This document shows, one piece after another, positions 47,998-57,018 of a DNA stretch of 64,000 nucleotides. The first letter of the stretch is position 1. Every line of letters begins with the position of its first letter. Source of the stretch: Aquitalea aquatilis (GTDB lineage Bacteria; Pseudomonadota; Gammaproteobacteria; Burkholderiales; Chromobacteriaceae); contig NZ_CP039731.1 in NCBI RefSeq assembly GCF_005155025.1, positions 3,472,001-3,536,000 on the forward strand, read 5' to 3'. The notes beneath the pieces were generated by a model. It did no database searches. It saw nothing but the letters and a program-made list of their open reading frames with translations, and was not told the origin of the DNA. Made by a program: the position numbers and the translations under genes.

Positions 47998-48588
47998 TCA
48001 GCCGCGGGTGCTTGCAGTGGCAGCAAGAATCGCTGCCGCCGGGCACACCTGGCAGTACTCGCCATGCAAATTGGCCAGGCTCATCGCATGCACCTCACCA
48101 GCAGTGCGCCACTCGCCCGACCAGTCGGTGCGGCCAAAAGTGAAGCAGGCATCCTCTACCAGATAAACGGCGTATGCCAGATTGCCAGCCATGCGCACAG
48201 TCGCTTCGACCGAATTGCTGGTGGCCACGCCCAGCACCACCAGGGTTGAGCAGCCCATGGCCGCAAGCTGTGCTTGCAGATCGGTACCGATAAAAGCCGA
48301 ATTGGTCTGCTTGGCCAACACCCACTCACCCGGCAAGGGAGCGACTTCCGGCTTGAAGGCATGGCCGGGCTGGCCGGGACGGTAAGTCGATGCCGGTTCC
48401 AGTGAATCGTGCCGGACATGGCATACCGGGCGCTGCTGGCTGCGCCAGCGCGACAGCAACTGTGCAGCCACGGCTTCGGCCTGCGGATTATTGCGCTCGC
48501 CCCAACTGGGGTCGTCCACTGCTTGCTGCATGTCTATCAGCAGCAATACGGCGTTGGCGGGAAGTGTCGGCAAGGTGGTGGCAGGCAT
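47998..48588 (-). CDS. isochorismatase-like hydrolase, usual catalytic Cys replaced by Ser
   Basis: About 196 aa from the ATG at 48588 (MPATTLPTLPA); starts further upstream would overlap the cspA terminator. The cysteine-hydrolase fold is clear: catalytic-type Asp in LLLIDMQQ and Lys in VLAKQTNSAF. The segment that normally holds the nucleophilic Cys reads GVATSNSVEATVR, with Ser in its place. The enzyme may be a serine variant, a known subgroup, or inactive. Substrate unknown. Confidence 0.85.
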   Translation of the reverse strand: MPATTLPTLPANAVLLLIDMQQAVDDPSWGERNNPQAEAVAAQLLSRWRSQQRPVCHVRHDSLEPASTYRPGQPGHAFKPEVAPLPGEWVLAKQTNSAFIGTDLQAQLAAMGCSTLVVLGVATSNSVEATVRMAGNLAYAVYLVEDACFTFGRTDWSGEWRTAGEVHAMSLANLHGEYCQVCPAAAILAATASTRG

Positions 48589-48664
48589 GGCTATTTGGCA
48601 AGCAAAGTGATGCAGCAGCATAGCAGAGCACACGCTACCTGTATTTTCGTCGCGATGAAATGCA

Positions 48665-48698
48665 AACAACCCACCGGACCTGAGTCGGGTGGGTTGTT
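48665..48698 (-). terminator. terminator of cspA
   Basis: AACAACCCACC / GGTGGGTTGTT with a 12-nt loop, about 63 nt past the cold-shock gene stop on the minus strand. The T-run is short, so efficiency is uncertain. Confidence 0.7.
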
Positions 48699-48761
48699 GT
48701 CTGCCTGACTAGCTGTCAGCCGCTTTTACAAGCTGCTGCGACTAGACATGACAATCAGCAA

Positions 48762-48965
48762 TTACAGCGGCTGAATGTTGGTAGCAGCCGGGCCTTTTTG
48801 ACCCATTGCCTTGGTGTAGCTAACTTTCTGGCCATCATGCAGCGACTTGAAGCCGTCTACTTTGATTTCGGAGAAGTGAGCGAACAGGTCATCACCGCCG
48901 GCGTCCGGAGTGATGAAACCAAAGCCTTTAGCGTCATTGAAGAATTTAACGGTGCCGGTTTCCAT
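48762..48965 (-). CDS. cold-shock protein, CspA family
   Basis: A 67-aa single-domain RNA chaperone. The RNA-binding motifs are KGFGFITPD (RNP1) and DLFAHFSEI (RNP2). It melts RNA secondary structure and is often induced by cold or growth transition. A candidate promoter at 49114-49142 implies a leader of roughly 140 nt, the usual length for thermoregulated csp genes. The ribosome site AGGGA lies upstream of the ATG. Confidence 0.96.
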   Translation of the reverse strand: METGTVKFFNDAKGFGFITPDAGGDDLFAHFSEIKVDGFKSLHDGQKVSYTKAMGQKGPAATNIQPL

Positions 48966-49288
48966 AATACATCCCTAACAAAATAAAATTTAAACTGGGC
49001 AAAAGCCCGGAGACAAGAAATTCAAGCAATCGACATTTGAACAATTAGGCAACTCTTTTGGAGGGACGCACACTGTAACGAAATAGGCACAAAACTTGAA
49101 ATCTTGCAGGACCGTTATACGCACCTTGTTCCATGCGGTCAAACATTATCTGCCAAATCGGCAAAATAATTTCCGTTCAAACCATGGCGCATTCATATAT
49201 ATGACGGAAATATTGATGCCACGGATAAAAACAGCATGGGCAAAATATGCCGCGCAGCCATCTGCCATGGCAGCACCGGGCAGCAAGA
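48966..49288 (-). other. cspA leader and upstream region, 323 nt
   Basis: From the ATG back to about 49107 this is probably untranslated leader, including a stable hairpin CCGGGC-TTTT-GCCC(A)G-like near 48996-49010. The remainder up to the LysR gene holds the promoter and no gene that I can recognise. Confidence 0.6.
49114..49142 (-). promoter_or_regulatory. sigma-70 promoter of cspA
   Basis: Read on the minus strand, TTGACC (-35) and TATAAC (-10) are spaced exactly 17 nt apart. The start point would be near 49107, leaving a leader of about 140 nt. Confidence 0.8.
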
Positions 49289-50197
49289 TCAATAGTGAGC
49301 GGCCAGGGCTTGCTCCGACTGCAATGCCGCTCGCAGGAATTCCAGCCAGGCACGCAGCTTGGCCTGCTGCGGCTGCGCCGGCGGATACAGTGCATAGATG
49401 TCGGCCGGTTCCGACTGCCAGTCTGGCAACACGCGCAGCAACTGCCCACTCCGCAGCAGTTCACCCACATCCCACCACGAGCGCAGCACCAGCCCCAAGC
49501 CCTGCATGGCCCACTGCACCGCAGTTTCGCCATCATTACTGGATAGTGGGCCGCGCACCTTGACCGTTTCTTCCCGCTCGCCCTGCTGTAGCACCCAGCT
49601 GCCATGCGTGTCGTGGTTTTCGCGAATCACGATGCACTCATGCCGCAGCAAGTCACGCGGCTGCGTGATCGGCGAACGCCCGGCCAGATAGGCCGGTGCC
49701 GCACACAATACCCGCCGGTTACGCAGCAACAGGCTGGCATGCAGCCGCGAATCCGGCGGCTGGCCGAAGCGGATGGCCACATCAAACCCCTCTTGCCGGC
49801 GCGGCGGACGGTCGCTCAGTTGCAGCTCCACCTCCAGCCGTGGGTATTGGCAGGCAAAGTCCGCCAGCAAAGGCGCGATATGGCGGCGACCAAAACCAAA
49901 ACTGGCGTTGACACGCAACAGGCCGTGCGGCTGATTCGGGTCACCGCGCACCCTCCCCTCCAGCTCGGCGATTTCACCCAGCAGGCGGCGCGCCTCGGCC
50001 AGATACAGCTGCCCGGCCTCGGTCAATTGCAGTGAACGGGTAGTCCGCCGCAACAGCACGATACCAAGCCGCGCCTCCAATTCCTGCAGACGACGGCTGA
50101 TCACCGGCGGCGTGACACCCAGCTGCCTCGCGGTAGCCACCATGCTGCCGCACTGGTTCAGCTGCAGGAAAAATTCCAGATCGGACACCGCATTCAT
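49289..50197 (-). CDS. LysR-family transcriptional regulator
   Basis: 302 aa. The N-terminal HTH (residues about 15-45) reads GSMVATARQLGVTPPVISRR, followed by LEARLGIVLLRRTTR. The remaining part is the effector domain (LRVNASFGFGRRHIAPLLADF at its start). It belongs to the AaeR/DmlR-like group. It is divergent from a TauE/SafE-type transporter 99 nt away, which is its likely target. Effector unknown. Confidence 0.94.
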   Translation of the reverse strand: MNAVSDLEFFLQLNQCGSMVATARQLGVTPPVISRRLQELEARLGIVLLRRTTRSLQLTEAGQLYLAEARRLLGEIAELEGRVRGDPNQPHGLLRVNASFGFGRRHIAPLLADFACQYPRLEVELQLSDRPPRRQEGFDVAIRFGQPPDSRLHASLLLRNRRVLCAAPAYLAGRSPITQPRDLLRHECIVIRENHDTHGSWVLQQGEREETVKVRGPLSSNDGETAVQWAMQGLGLVLRSWWDVGELLRSGQLLRVLPDWQSEPADIYALYPPAQPQQAKLRAWLEFLRAALQSEQALAAHY

Positions 50198-50219
50198 TAT
50201 TGCACCCAGCTTAATAATG

Positions 50220-50232
50220 GTTTCGTTGAAAC
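50220..50232. promoter_or_regulatory. palindrome in LysR/TauE divergent promoter
   Basis: GTTTC-GTT-GAAAC, perfect 5-bp arms, lies 64 nt before the TauE/SafE start and 23 nt from the LysR start. A plausible LysR binding site by position. Confidence 0.45.
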
Positions 50233-50295
50233 TGAATTATAGCCATCAATTCACCTAGTAAACTGTGACATAGACAATCAAACATGGAGCTTGCA

Positions 50296-51042
50296 ATGCT
50301 TGGGCAGATACTGGAAGCACTCGCCCTGGGTGGCCTGCTGGGTGGCATTGGCGGCCTGCTGGGCATCGGCGGCGGCATCCTCGCCATACCGGTGCTGGTC
50401 ATGCTGTACGGCATGAACCAGGCGCTGGCGCAGGGCACCGCACTGGTGATGATGACGCCCAATGTGCTGATCGGCTTCTGGCGCTACCGCCAGCGCAATC
50501 CCTTTCCCTTGCGCACCGCGATGCTGATCGGCCTCTGCTCGGTGATCAGCACCTACCCGGCCGCCCGGCTTGCCGTCGACATGGATGCCGGCCTGCTCAA
50601 GCAATGCTTTGCCGCATTCCTGCTATTGCTGGCGGCGTACTTCCTGCTGGACAGCCGGCTGCGCCAAGTGTCCGGGCGGCCAGCCTGGCCGGACGTGATG
50701 CTACCGCTGGTCGGCGTAGTGGGCGGCCTGTTTGCCGGCCTGTTCAGCGTGGGGGCCGGCATCGTTGCCGCGCCGATTCTGGTGAAGGGTTTTGGCAAAA
50801 AGCAGGCGGTAGCCCAGGGGCTGGCGCTGGCACTGGTCGTGCCTGGAGCAGTGGTGGCCCTGTGGACCTATGGCCGCGCCGGCCATATCGACTGGCAACT
50901 GGGCCTGCCCATGGCCTTGGGTGGAGTCTGCACTGTTTCGCAAGGCGTGGCGTGGGCACACCGGCTGCCGGAAAGCCGGCTGAAACAACTGTTTGCACTG
51001 ATGCTGATTACCACCGCACTGCTGATGTCACGGCACGTTTGA
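50296..51042 (+). CDS. TauE/SafE-family anion transporter
   Basis: About 248 aa from the ATG at 50296, supported by GGAG 6 nt upstream; an ATG four codons earlier overlaps that ribosome site. Seven or eight helices. The family repeats are GGIGGLLGIGGGILAIPVL (first half) and LFSVGAGIVAAPILVKGFGK (second half). Family members export sulfite, sulfoacetate or other organic anions. The LysR gene divergent to it is the likely regulator. Confidence 0.92.
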   Translation: MLGQILEALALGGLLGGIGGLLGIGGGILAIPVLVMLYGMNQALAQGTALVMMTPNVLIGFWRYRQRNPFPLRTAMLIGLCSVISTYPAARLAVDMDAGLLKQCFAAFLLLLAAYFLLDSRLRQVSGRPAWPDVMLPLVGVVGGLFAGLFSVGAGIVAAPILVKGFGKKQAVAQGLALALVVPGAVVALWTYGRAGHIDWQLGLPMALGGVCTVSQGVAWAHRLPESRLKQLFALMLITTALLMSRHV

Positions 51043-51120
51043 GTGACTTGCCGTAAAACCGCTTTTGTTTTGCCAGACGGATCTCTATGATCCGTCCATC
51101 ATTTCTGTTTGGTCGCCATC

Positions 51121-51789
51121 ATGATTACCCTGCACCACCTGAACAATTCCCGCTCGCAACGCGTCATCTGGCTACTGGAAGAATTGCAGCTGCCCTACCA
51201 GATCAAGCACTACCAGCGCGATGCCCGCAGCATGCTGGCCCCGGCCGAACTGAAAGCCGTGCACCCGCTGGGCAAGTCGCCCGTCATCACTGACGACGAC
51301 ATCGTGGTGGCCGAGTCTGGCGCCATCATCGAATACCTGGTGGAAAAATATGGCGCAGGCCGACTGAAACCGGCTGCCGACAGCAAGGCGCTGCTGGACT
51401 ATCGTTACTGGCTGCACTACGCCGAAGGCTCGGCCATGCCGCCACTGCTGATGAGCCTGGTATTTTTCCGCCTCGACCAGCCGCCCATGCCCGCCTTGCT
51501 GCGACCACTGGCACGCCTGATTGCCAAGGGCGTGCGCAGCAATTACCTGAATCCGCAGTTGCAACTGCACTTCGACCATATCGAACAGCAGCTGGCCCCA
51601 AGCGGCTGGTTTGCCGGCAAGGATTTCACTGCGGCCGACATCCAGATGAGCTTTCCGCTGGAAGCAGCCAGCCATACAGGCATCGTGAGCACCCGCCACC
51701 CGCACATCAAGGCTTTCCTGTCCGCCATCCATGCTCGCCCGGCCTACCAGGCCGCGCTGCGCCAGGGCGGTCAATACGATTACGCCTGA
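51121..51789 (+). CDS. glutathione S-transferase
   Basis: About 222 aa from the ATG at 51121; an in-frame start 12 nt upstream is possible. The N-terminal thioredoxin-like domain has NNSRSQRVIWLLEEL with the likely active-site Ser, and VAESGAIIEYLVEKYG with the glutathione-binding ESxAI pattern. The C-terminal helical domain ends with HIKAFLSAIHARPAYQAAL. Function is conjugation or reduction of glutathione adducts; substrate unknown. Confidence 0.92.
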   Translation: MITLHHLNNSRSQRVIWLLEELQLPYQIKHYQRDARSMLAPAELKAVHPLGKSPVITDDDIVVAESGAIIEYLVEKYGAGRLKPAADSKALLDYRYWLHYAEGSAMPPLLMSLVFFRLDQPPMPALLRPLARLIAKGVRSNYLNPQLQLHFDHIEQQLAPSGWFAGKDFTAADIQMSFPLEAASHTGIVSTRHPHIKAFLSAIHARPAYQAALRQGGQYDYA

Positions 51790-51821
51790 GCATGAGAGTG
51801 AGCGACCTGCAGCGCGGGGGC

Positions 51822-51850
51822 TTGACGAAAAAATCCAGCCTCGCTATGAT
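51822..51850 (+). promoter_or_regulatory. promoter of tRNA-Tyr
   Basis: TTGACG at 51822-51827 and TATGAT at 51845-51850, exactly 17 nt apart, 13 nt before the tRNA. A textbook strong sigma-70 promoter with a start point close to 51857. Confidence 0.88.
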
Positions 51851-51863
51851 GCCGCTCTCTTTT

Positions 51864-51949
51864 GGAGGGGTTACCCCAGCGGTCAACGGGTCCGGACTGT
51901 AAATCCGGCGGCTCAGCCTTCGAAGGTTCGAATCCTTCTCCCTCCACCA
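51864..51949 (+). tRNA. tRNA-Tyr (anticodon GTA)
   Basis: An 86-nt cloverleaf with a long variable arm, as expected for bacterial tyrosine tRNA. The acceptor GGAGGGG pairs with TCCCTCC (one G-U). The anticodon loop CTGTAAA gives GTA. The T arm is GAAGG-TTCGAAT-CCTTC. CCA is encoded. A terminator follows 11 nt later. Confidence 0.97.
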
Positions 51950-51960
51950 GCTTTCATGCA

Positions 51961-51989
51961 AAAGGCCCGACACCGTGTTCGGGCCTTTT
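51961..51989 (+). terminator. terminator after tRNA-Tyr
   Basis: AAAGGCCCGA-8-TCGGGCCTTT followed by TG, a perfect 10-bp stem starting 11 nt beyond the CCA end. Confidence 0.9.
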
Positions 51990-52035
51990 GTCATGGGTCC
52001 GCAGGGGCCGCGCTCACAACACCGGGAAAGCAGCC

Positions 52036-52437
52036 ATGGCCAGCAAAAACAGCAAGCACGACAAACCCCGCGCCAAGGCAGCGGCACGCACGCCTGAACA
52101 GAAAAGATGGTTGCGCGCCGAGGAAGCCTGCCGTCATGCCATGGACCAGCTGTTTGCCATGCAGCGCGGTGAGCGCTTTGCCGACAACGAGCTGGCCGGA
52201 AAGTATGCCGTGATGGCCGGGATTCACTACCGCAAGATACGCAACGGCAAGGTACTGGGCGCAGCCGACTTCAATGCCGCTGTGGAGGTCAGCACCGCCA
52301 CCCGCCGCTGCCTGCAGCAACTGGATGCCACCCTGAGCTTCACCACCCTGCAAGATGACCCCGCCCTGCTGGTCGTGCTGCAACAGATCGACAGTGTGCT
52401 GGAAGACTACCGTCAGCTGAAAGGCAGCAAGGACTAG
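52036..52437 (+). CDS. hypothetical protein, 133 aa
   Basis: Starts at the ATG with GGGAAAG 5 nt upstream; the frame is open further up but that part crosses the tRNA-Tyr gene. Lys/Arg/Ala-rich first 30 residues, then a helical body (AEEACRHAMDQLFAMQRGER) and a C-terminal helix pair (LLVVLQQIDSVLEDYRQLKG). No signal peptide or membrane segment. Possibly a small cytoplasmic helical protein. No family recognised. Confidence 0.75.
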   Translation: MASKNSKHDKPRAKAAARTPEQKRWLRAEEACRHAMDQLFAMQRGERFADNELAGKYAVMAGIHYRKIRNGKVLGAADFNAAVEVSTATRRCLQQLDATLSFTTLQDDPALLVVLQQIDSVLEDYRQLKGSKD

Positions 52438-52454
52438 CAGCTGCCGGCATGGCC

Positions 52455-53198
52455 TCAGTGCAGATGCCGCGCCAGCATGGGCGCCAACTGCCCACTGGCT
52501 TCCAGCCTGAGCAGCGCCTGATCCAGCTGCCCGCGCAGCCTTTCTGCTCCGGCCATTTGCCGGGAAATCATGAAATACACCCGCACCGGGCCGCTGGCAG
52601 GCAGTGGCCGCATATCAAGCGGCGCGCGGCCCGCAGCCGCGGCCACCCCCAGCTTTTGCAAGCCCTGCCACACCTCGCGATACTCGACAAAGCCACGGCA
52701 ATGCCCGGCCTGCAGCTTGCGCAACAGATCAGGATAATTGGCCGAGCCAGCATCCACCTGCGCCGGACTCAAGCCAAAAGCGTGATAATTGAAACCATTC
52801 AGTCCGCACCAGGGCAGCCCGGCCGCAGCAGCCCGTGGCGTATGCAAGGTCAGCTGTACGGGTTGCAATTGCAAATAAGAGCGGGTGAACAGAAAGTGCT
52901 GCGCCCGCTCTGCCGAATAGCTGGCAGCCATCACCAGCTGCACCTGCCGCCCCTGCTCGGCAGCGGCAAGACAACGCGCAAAGGGCATCAGCCTGACTTC
53001 GACGCCAATCCGGTCAGCCAAGGCCGCACGTAGCACATCCGGCGAATAGCCCTGCACCTCGCTACTGCCCGGCAGGCGATACGATGACGGCGGCCACTGA
53101 TTGTCCCCACCACAAGCCACCACCGCCGCCCACAGCGGCAAGGGCAGCATCGCCATGATCATCAGCAGCCCACCACAACCCATGCTTGCTCGCCTCAT
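52455..53198 (-). CDS. orphan periplasmic solute-binding protein, family 3-like
   Basis: A 247-aa exported protein with a signal sequence (MGCGGLLMIMAMLPLPLWAA). The mature part has the binding-protein pattern QGYSPDVLRAALADRIGVEV and VMAASYSAERAQHFLFT, similar to the family-3 proteins at 6801 and 24520. Four Cys residues remain after the signal. No permease or ATPase gene is close, so this is another orphan receptor-like protein. Substrate unknown. Confidence 0.85.
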   Translation of the reverse strand: MRRASMGCGGLLMIMAMLPLPLWAAVVACGGDNQWPPSSYRLPGSSEVQGYSPDVLRAALADRIGVEVRLMPFARCLAAAEQGRQVQLVMAASYSAERAQHFLFTRSYLQLQPVQLTLHTPRAAAAGLPWCGLNGFNYHAFGLSPAQVDAGSANYPDLLRKLQAGHCRGFVEYREVWQGLQKLGVAAAAGRAPLDMRPLPASGPVRVYFMISRQMAGAERLRGQLDQALLRLEASGQLAPMLARHLH

Positions 53199-53299
53199 CC
53201 GCCTCCCACTAGTCAGCCATCCCGGCCGACGCCATCAAACTGCCACCCAAAACACCAACAATACCATCATGGCAACTGACTTTTCGAGCGGGAGCCCTC

Positions 53300-53815
53300 A
53301 TGCTAGGCTGGGACATGCCTCAAACACTGTATGCATTTCTGGCGGCACAGCACATCAGCTACCAGCGCTTCGACCATGCGCCGGTGTTTAACTGCGCCGA
53401 AGCCAGCGCCATCATCCCCGACCTGCCGGGCGCAGAAACCAAGAACCTCTTTCTAAAAGCAGGCAAGAGCGGGCGCTATCTGCTGATCTGCTTGCCTGCC
53501 GCGCAGCGGCTTGATCTCAAAGCCTGTGCCGAACTGCTGCAGATCAAGGGACTGGGCTTTGCCTCACCCGAGCGCTTGCAACAGGCATTGGGCCTGACGC
53601 CGGGCGCAGTCAGCCTGCTGGCCGTCATCAATGATCAAGCCGGCGTGGTGGATGTCATCATCGACCCGATCCTGCTACAACATCCCGCCGTACTGTGCCA
53701 CCCCTTGCACAACAGCAGTACGCTGGCCGTTGCCACCGGCGATCTGCTGCGCTTCCTGCAATTGACGGCTCACCCGCCACGCCTGCTGGCCTTGCCGCTA
53801 CTGCCATCCGGCTGA
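53300..53815 (+). CDS. ProX/YbaK-type aminoacyl-tRNA deacylase-like protein
   Basis: A 171-aa protein from the ATG at 53300 (GGAG 5 nt upstream); a second ATG five codons later is possible. It belongs to the YbaK/ProX editing fold: YQRFDHAPVFNCAEASA at the N-terminus, ETKNLFLKAGKSGRYLLIC with the conserved Lys region, and GLTPGAVSLLAVIND. This family hydrolyses mischarged aminoacyl-tRNAs, for example Ala-tRNA-Pro. It is convergent with lipA, with a shared terminator between. Confidence 0.92.
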   Translation: MLGWDMPQTLYAFLAAQHISYQRFDHAPVFNCAEASAIIPDLPGAETKNLFLKAGKSGRYLLICLPAAQRLDLKACAELLQIKGLGFASPERLQQALGLTPGAVSLLAVINDQAGVVDVIIDPILLQHPAVLCHPLHNSSTLAVATGDLLRFLQLTAHPPRLLALPLLPSG

Positions 53816-53821
53816 GGCACA

Positions 53822-53883
53822 CGCAAAAAAAAGGCTGCAACCAGAAGCACACAAGCACGCTTCCCGTTACAGCCTTTTTGCGG
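53822..53883. terminator. bidirectional terminator between prolyl-editing gene and lipA
   Basis: AAAAAGGCTG and CAGCCTTTTT form a 10-bp stem with a 32-nt loop. The A-run before and the T-run after make it work in both directions, between two convergent genes. Confidence 0.8.
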
Positions 53884-53909
53884 CACAGGCCGCGCTCAGC
53901 ATCTCAGAC

Positions 53910-54857
53910 TCAGACGCCGGCCTCGTGCGCCTGCACATCGGCATGGTAGCTGGAACGCACCATGGCACCGACCGCAGCATGGGCAAAGCCCATTTCGTAG
54001 GCTTTTTCCTCGAACATCTTGAACACGTCCGGGTGCACATAGCGCAGCACCGGCAAATGGCCATCGGACGGTTGCAGATACTGGCCGATGGTCAGCATGT
54101 CCACGTTGTGGGCGCGCAGGTCGCGCATCACTTCGAGGATTTCCTCGTCGGTTTCGCCCAGGCCCACCATCAGGCCGGACTTGGTACGCACCGCCGGATT
54201 CTTGGCCTTGTAATCTTTCAGCAGCTGCAGCGAATGCGCATAATCGGCACCCGGACGGGCCTGCTTGTACAGGCGCGGCACGGTTTCCAGATTGTGGTTC
54301 ATCACATCGGGCGGCGTGGTGGTGAGAATATCCACCGCCAGATCGAGCCGGCCACGGAAGTCCGGCACCAGGGTTTCGATCTGGGTATCCGGCGAGGCAG
54401 CCCGTACCGCACTGATGCAGTCGGCAAAGTGCTGGGCACCGCCGTCGCGCAGGTCGTCGCGGTCTACCGAGGTCACCACCACATACTTCAGCCGCATCGC
54501 AGCCACGCTCTCGGCCAGATGCTTGGGCTCGTTCTCGTCCAGCGGATTGGGGCGGCCATGGCCCACGTCACAGAAGGGGCAGCGGCGGGTACAGATATCC
54601 CCCATGATCATGAAGGTAGCCGTACCCTTGCTGAAGCACTCGCCGATATTCGGGCAGGTGGCTTCTTCGCACACGGTATGCAGCTTCTGATCACGCAGAA
54701 TCTGTTTGATTTCGTGAAAGCGCTGGCCGGTGGGCAGCTTGGCGCGAATCCACTCCGGTTTTTTCAGCTTTTCATCCAGCGGCACGATCTTGATGGGAAT
54801 ACGTGCGGTTTTGGCGGCGCCTTTATGCTTGACCCCTGCCTCGTTGTCCAACTTCAT
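53910..54857 (-). CDS. lipA: lipoyl synthase
   Basis: A 315-aa radical SAM enzyme that inserts two sulfurs into octanoylated carrier proteins. Both cluster motifs are visible: the auxiliary [12 protein letters not shown] and the radical [14 protein letters not shown]. The C-terminal RSSYH motif is present near the end. The start overlaps the lipB stop by 4 nt. It forms the end of a dacC-ybeD-lipB-lipA run, a conserved proteobacterial order. Confidence 0.98.
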   Translation of the reverse strand: MKLDNEAGVKHKGAAKTARIPIKIVPLDEKLKKPEWIRAKLPTGQRFHEIKQILRDQKLHTVCEEATCPNIGECFSKGTATFMIMGDICTRRCPFCDVGHGRPNPLDENEPKHLAESVAAMRLKYVVVTSVDRDDLRDGGAQHFADCISAVRAASPDTQIETLVPDFRGRLDLAVDILTTTPPDVMNHNLETVPRLYKQARPGADYAHSLQLLKDYKAKNPAVRTKSGLMVGLGETDEEILEVMRDLRAHNVDMLTIGQYLQPSDGHLPVLRYVHPDVFKMFEEKAYEMGFAHAAVGAMVRSSYHADVQAHEAGV

Positions 54858-55477
54858 GCTGTCTCCTTCACCACGGTAAGGTGTTTTTCCAGCTGAGGCA
54901 GCAGCAGCTCTGCCACTTGCGCCAGGGATTTATCCACCCCCAAATCCTTCATTTGCGTCACCCGCAGGCCTTCATAGCCACAGGGATTGATCCAGCTGAA
55001 CGGGGTCAGGTCCATGTCCACATTCAGCGACAGGCCGTGATACACCGCTCCGTTCTTGATGCGCAAGCCCAGCGAGGCAATCTTGGCGCCATCCACATAC
55101 ACACCGGGGGCGTTGACATCGCCATTGGCGGTAATGCCCTGCCCGGCCAGCATGTCGATGACCGCCTGCTCGATACGCCGCACCAGTTCGCGCACGCCGA
55201 TGTGCATGCGCTTGAAATCGATCAGCAGATACACCACCAGCTGGCCGGGGCCATGATAGGTGACCTGGCCGCCACGGTCGGTCTTCACTACCGGAATATC
55301 AGTCAGCCGCAGCAAATGCTCCGGCTTGCCGGCCAGGCCCTGGGTATACACCGGATGATGCTCCACCACCCATAGCTCGTCCGGCGTATCTGCCGTGCGG
55401 CTATCGGTAAAGGACTGCATGGTGCGCCAGGTCGGTTCGTAGTCCACCAGACCCAAATGCTTGATCAGACGCTGCAC
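54854..55477 (-). CDS. lipB: octanoyl-ACP:protein N-octanoyltransferase
   Basis: About 207 aa from the GTG at 55477; AGGAG lies 8 nt before it, whereas a TTG two codons upstream would be too close. It transfers octanoate from acyl-carrier protein to lipoate-dependent enzymes, the step before LipA. Visible motifs are [15 protein letters not shown] and the catalytic Lys/Cys region [14 protein letters not shown] with [11 protein letters not shown] and INPCGYEG. Length fits E. coli LipB. It is between ybeD and lipA on one transcript. Confidence 0.96.
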   Translation of the reverse strand: MQRLIKHLGLVDYEPTWRTMQSFTDSRTADTPDELWVVEHHPVYTQGLAGKPEHLLRLTDIPVVKTDRGGQVTYHGPGQLVVYLLIDFKRMHIGVRELVRRIEQAVIDMLAGQGITANGDVNAPGVYVDGAKIASLGLRIKNGAVYHGLSLNVDMDLTPFSWINPCGYEGLRVTQMKDLGVDKSLAQVAELLLPQLEKHLTVVKETA

Positions 55478-55497
55478 GCGCAAGGCTCCTGTTCGGT

Positions 55498-55776
55498 TTA
55501 AAGCACCATCTTGACCATGGGATGGCCGGTGAGCGACAGATAGATATTGTCCAGCTGTTCGCGCGAGGTGGCGTTCACGGTAATGGTGAGCGCATAAAAA
55601 CGCCCACCCGAGCTTTCGCGCAGGGTGACATCATGCACAGCCAGATCGGGGGCATTCACCCGCACCACTTCGGTCATGGTGACCACGAATTCATCATGCC
55701 GCTCGCCCATTACCTTGAGCGGAAAACGACAGGGAAATTCGATGATTTCCTGCTTCTCAGGGATTTGTTCAGCCAT
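55498..55776 (-). CDS. ybeD: YbeD-family (DUF493) protein
   Basis: 92 aa from the ATG at 55776 ([14 protein letters not shown]), chosen because the family starts here. Small ferredoxin-like fold protein. Segments [13 protein letters not shown] and [13 protein letters not shown] at the C-terminus are characteristic. It probably has an allosteric regulatory role, but its exact partner is not established. Always located between dacA/C and lipB, as here. Confidence 0.95.
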   Translation of the reverse strand: MAEQIPEKQEIIEFPCRFPLKVMGERHDEFVVTMTEVVRVNAPDLAVHDVTLRESSGGRFYALTITVNATSREQLDNIYLSLTGHPMVKMVL

Positions 55777-55869
55777 ATTCAACTCGATCCGCAATGGCAA
55801 ACGGCCCGCATCTTCCGATGCAGGCCATTGCCTGGCCCCGTCAAACGGGGCGGTCAATCAAAAGCCGGA

Positions 55870-57018
55870 TTACTTCCAGCCCAGCATCAGCTTGATGCTG
55901 TCCCACAGGCGACCAAAAAAGCCGCCCTCTTCCACTGCCTGCAAGGCAACCACCGGACGCTCCAGCAAGGGCTTGCCATCCAGGCTGACCACCAGCTTGC
56001 CCACCGTCTGGCCGGCCTTGATCGGCGCGATCAGCGGCTGGATGGTGGACAGGTCGGCTTTCAACTGAGCTGCCTGACCCTTGACCACGGTGGCGTAAAC
56101 ATCCTGGCCGAAACCAACCGGCACCGACTTGGCCGCACCCTTGTACACCGGAACATCGGAAACCGGCTTGGCTGCCGAGTAAAGTTTGGGCGTATCGAAA
56201 AACTGCAAGCCGTAGTTAAGCAACTTCGAGCTTTCCACCGCGCGCGCTTCCGGGCTGGCGGTACCCACCACCACCGAAATCACCCGGCGACCATCACGAT
56301 GGCTGGAGGTGATCATATTGTAGCCTGCGGTATCGGTGTAGCCGGTTTTCATGCCGTCCACATTGGGGTCACGGTACAGCAGCAGGTTGCGGTTGGGCTG
56401 GGTGATGTTGTTATAGGTAAACGACTTGATGGAGTAAGTAGGATAAAACTCCGGGAAATCGCGAATCAGCGCGGCGGACAGGATGGCCAGATCATGCACC
56501 GTGGTGTAGTGATCGGCATGCGGCAGGCCGGTGGCATTGCGGAACTGGGTGTTCTTCATGCCCAGCTTCTGCGCCTGCTGGGTCATGACCTGAGCGAACA
56601 CGTCTTCGCTGCCGGCAATGGCTTCGGCCAGCGTGACGCAGGCGTCGTTGCCGGACTGCACGATCATGCCCTTGATCAGGTCATCTACCTTAACCGGCAC
56701 TTTCGGATCGAGGAACATGCGCGAGCCGTCGGTTTTCCAACCACGGCTGGACACGGTCAGCATCTGGTCCAGCGTCAGACGCTTTTCCTTGACTGCCTTG
56801 AAAGTGAGGTAGGCGGTCATCAGCTTGGTCAGCGAGGCCGGTTCGACACGCGCATCCGGGCCTTGAGCGGCCAGCACTTGTCCGCTATTGAAATCAACCA
56901 GATAGTAGGCTTTGCCAGCAATTTCCGGCACCGGCGGTACAAAGGCAGCAGTGGCAGAGGCAGCAACAGGCAGGGCAAGCGTGGCCGCAAGCAAAATTCG
57001 GGAGATGGTGGTTTTCAT
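55870..57018 (-). CDS. dacC: D-alanyl-D-alanine carboxypeptidase (PBP5/6 family)
   Basis: About 382 aa from the ATG at 57018 (MKTTISRILLAATLAL); in-frame codons upstream lack support. The signal peptide ends AASATAAF. Penicillin-binding active-site motifs are all present: SLTK (catalytic Ser and Lys) in EPASLTKLMTAY, SGN in VQSGNDACV, and KTG in MKTGYTDTAG. It trims the terminal D-Ala from peptidoglycan peptides. A C-terminal amphipathic anchor (GGFFGRLWDSIKLMLGWK) is typical. Gene symbol dacC/dacA is by family only. Confidence 0.95.
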   Translation of the reverse strand: MKTTISRILLAATLALPVAASATAAFVPPVPEIAGKAYYLVDFNSGQVLAAQGPDARVEPASLTKLMTAYLTFKAVKEKRLTLDQMLTVSSRGWKTDGSRMFLDPKVPVKVDDLIKGMIVQSGNDACVTLAEAIAGSEDVFAQVMTQQAQKLGMKNTQFRNATGLPHADHYTTVHDLAILSAALIRDFPEFYPTYSIKSFTYNNITQPNRNLLLYRDPNVDGMKTGYTDTAGYNMITSSHRDGRRVISVVVGTASPEARAVESSKLLNYGLQFFDTPKLYSAAKPVSDVPVYKGAAKSVPVGFGQDVYATVVKGQAAQLKADLSTIQPLIAPIKAGQTVGKLVVSLDGKPLLERPVVALQAVEEGGFFGRLWDSIKLMLGWK

